NCBI GenBank assembly: GCA_945897695.1
Contig: CAMDGW010000150.1
Span: forward strand, 1 to 6,144
Direction: 5' to 3'
DNA: 6,144 nucleotides
Origin: Pseudobacteriovorax antillogorgiicola
Lineage (GTDB): Bacteria; Bdellovibrionota_B; Oligoflexia; Oligoflexales; RGVZ01
The notes beneath the pieces were generated by a model. It searched no databases, was not told where the DNA came from, and was given only the letters and a program-made list of their open reading frames with translations. Each line of letters opens with the position of its first letter. Position 1 is the stretch's first letter. The position numbers were made by a program, and so were the translations under genes. Positions 5,314 through 6,144 of this stretch are shown in pieces.

Positions 5314-6144
5314 ATGAACATCTGGAGACTAGTCTCGCTTCTGGCATTTTTTGTCGGTTTTTCGACACACGTCTACGCAGTCGATGTGCCCGTGCTTTCC
5401 GGAGGCATACCGCGCGGCTCGGATGTGAGCTCATTTACTCTGACGGTAAAAATCAACTCAGTGGAAAAATACGGTTTGCAAACCGGTGAAACGGATTTGT
5501 TTAAGAACCGCATAAAGGTCTACTTAAATGGAAAGTCTGACGCAGTTCCCCATCAAGGTGATGCACCTCCGGCTGCTATGCCCTTTACTTTATCTCAGAG
5601 CGAAAAACTTCAAATCGTCAACAATGCTTCGAATGCAAATCTAAGGGACTTCACCTATACGCTCCTCGTAGCCGCAAACAGTTCTTCTGATTTTAAGACC
5701 TTTCTCGATGAGAACGGCGGCAAGTCACTGAAGGTCACCGTCAAATATCTGGAAGCAAACTCTGAGGTGACTAAAAAAGAAAACGAGGTGATTTTGGTTA
5801 GTTCAGCAATTGTCAGCTCAGCACCAGAAGGGGTGACAGCGGAGGGCGGCTACCGGGAAATTAAAGTTAATTGGTCCACATCAGCCACTGTGACTTGGAC
5901 TGGAACGACCCCCTCGACCAAGCCCTCTGACATTACGATTGTAGCGATAGACAAGACATCGACGGTCACCGATCTACCTGCCTTTATTTTCAATGACGCT
6001 GCTGACGCTGACACTGAAGCACCCGACGGTACCTGCACATTTTCAAGCAGCTTTACAGACGGCGCAGCATGTGTGACATGTTCAGACGCAAAAGCATATT
6101 TAAACACGGAAGAGCTTGCAAAATTAACCTCTTCAGGGGTGCTT
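5314..6144 (+). CDS. Secreted protein with fibronectin-III-like segment, 3' end outside window
   Basis: Open from ATG at 5314 to the window edge (277 codons, no stop). GGGGAGGA lies three bases upstream. The first 22 residues are a Sec signal peptide: NIWR, hydrophobic LVSLLAFFVGFSTHV, and VYA before the likely cleavage at Ala22/Val23; no lipobox. The mature part is beta-rich and Ser/Thr/Asn-rich. Residues 23-165 contain alternating strand-like segments (SSFTLTVKINSV, RIKVYLNG, YTLLVAANSS, LKVTVKYLEA) and no family I can name. Residues 170-219 (APEGVTAEGGYREIKVNWS and following) resemble the start of a fibronectin-III domain. Three cysteines then cluster (241, 253, 256: CTFSSS...CVTC), possibly a disulphide or metal site. 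The protein is probably periplasmic or surface-exposed, and its total length is unknown. It may be co-transcribed with the hydrolase. Confidence 0.85.
   Translation, partial: MNIWRLVSLLAFFVGFSTHVYAVDVPVLSGGIPRGSDVSSFTLTVKINSVEKYGLQTGETDLFKNRIKVYLNGKSDAVPHQGDAPPAAMPFTLSQSEKLQIVNNASNANLRDFTYTLLVAANSSSDFKTFLDENGGKSLKVTVKYLEANSEVTKKENEVILVSSAIVSSAPEGVTAEGGYREIKVNWSTSATVTWTGTTPSTKPSDITIVAIDKTSTVTDLPAFIFNDAADADTEAPDGTCTFSSSFTDGAACVTCSDAKAYLNTEELAKLTSSGVL

Overview
This is ordinary bacterial chromosome of moderate GC, closely packed with genes on both strands. I see no insertion sequence, phage gene, CRISPR array, tRNA or rRNA. The mixture fits a didelta-type Gram-negative such as a Bdellovibrio-like bacterium: a lipoprotein signal, a secreted protein with a fibronectin-type segment, a STAS protein next to a metallo-beta-lactamase-fold hydrolase, and Lys/Ala-rich tails on housekeeping proteins. 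That placement is an inference from style and not from a marker phylogeny.

Left part (1-1935). A thiol peroxidase of the Bcp/PrxQ type lies on the minus strand (145-876) and carries an unusual lysine-rich, histone-H1-like N-terminal tail. Its stop overlaps, as ATGA, the start of a second minus-strand gene that runs off the left edge and encodes a probable lipoprotein. Divergent from bcp is a plus-strand pair: a small CoA-binding-fold protein (978-1337) and a YkgJ-type cysteine-cluster protein (1366-1935).

Middle (1925-3660). A compact minus-strand operon rpsP-rimM-trmD encodes ribosomal protein S16, the 30S maturation factor RimM and the tRNA m1G37 methyltransferase TrmD. rpsP and rimM overlap by one base, and rimM and trmD are 2-3 bases apart, so translation is probably coupled. 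A plausible promoter and a short leader hairpin lie upstream of rpsP. The tail of trmD overlaps the convergent YkgJ-type gene by 11 bases. S16 has an Ala/Lys/Pro-rich C-terminal tail.

Right part (3676-6144). A STAS-domain protein with a C-terminal four-cysteine zinc-ribbon-like module (minus) is divergent from a GTG-started metallo-beta-lactamase-fold hydrolase (plus) across a 113-base gap containing a small palindrome. Close behind the hydrolase, in the same direction, begins a secreted protein with a fibronectin-III-like segment, cut by the right edge.

I do not see a clearly new multi-gene system. The most interesting leads are the H1-like tail on Bcp with its exact 36-base tandem duplication, an Ala in place of the usual Glu in the CGRYEGID motif of TrmD, and the STAS/zinc-ribbon plus hydrolase pair.
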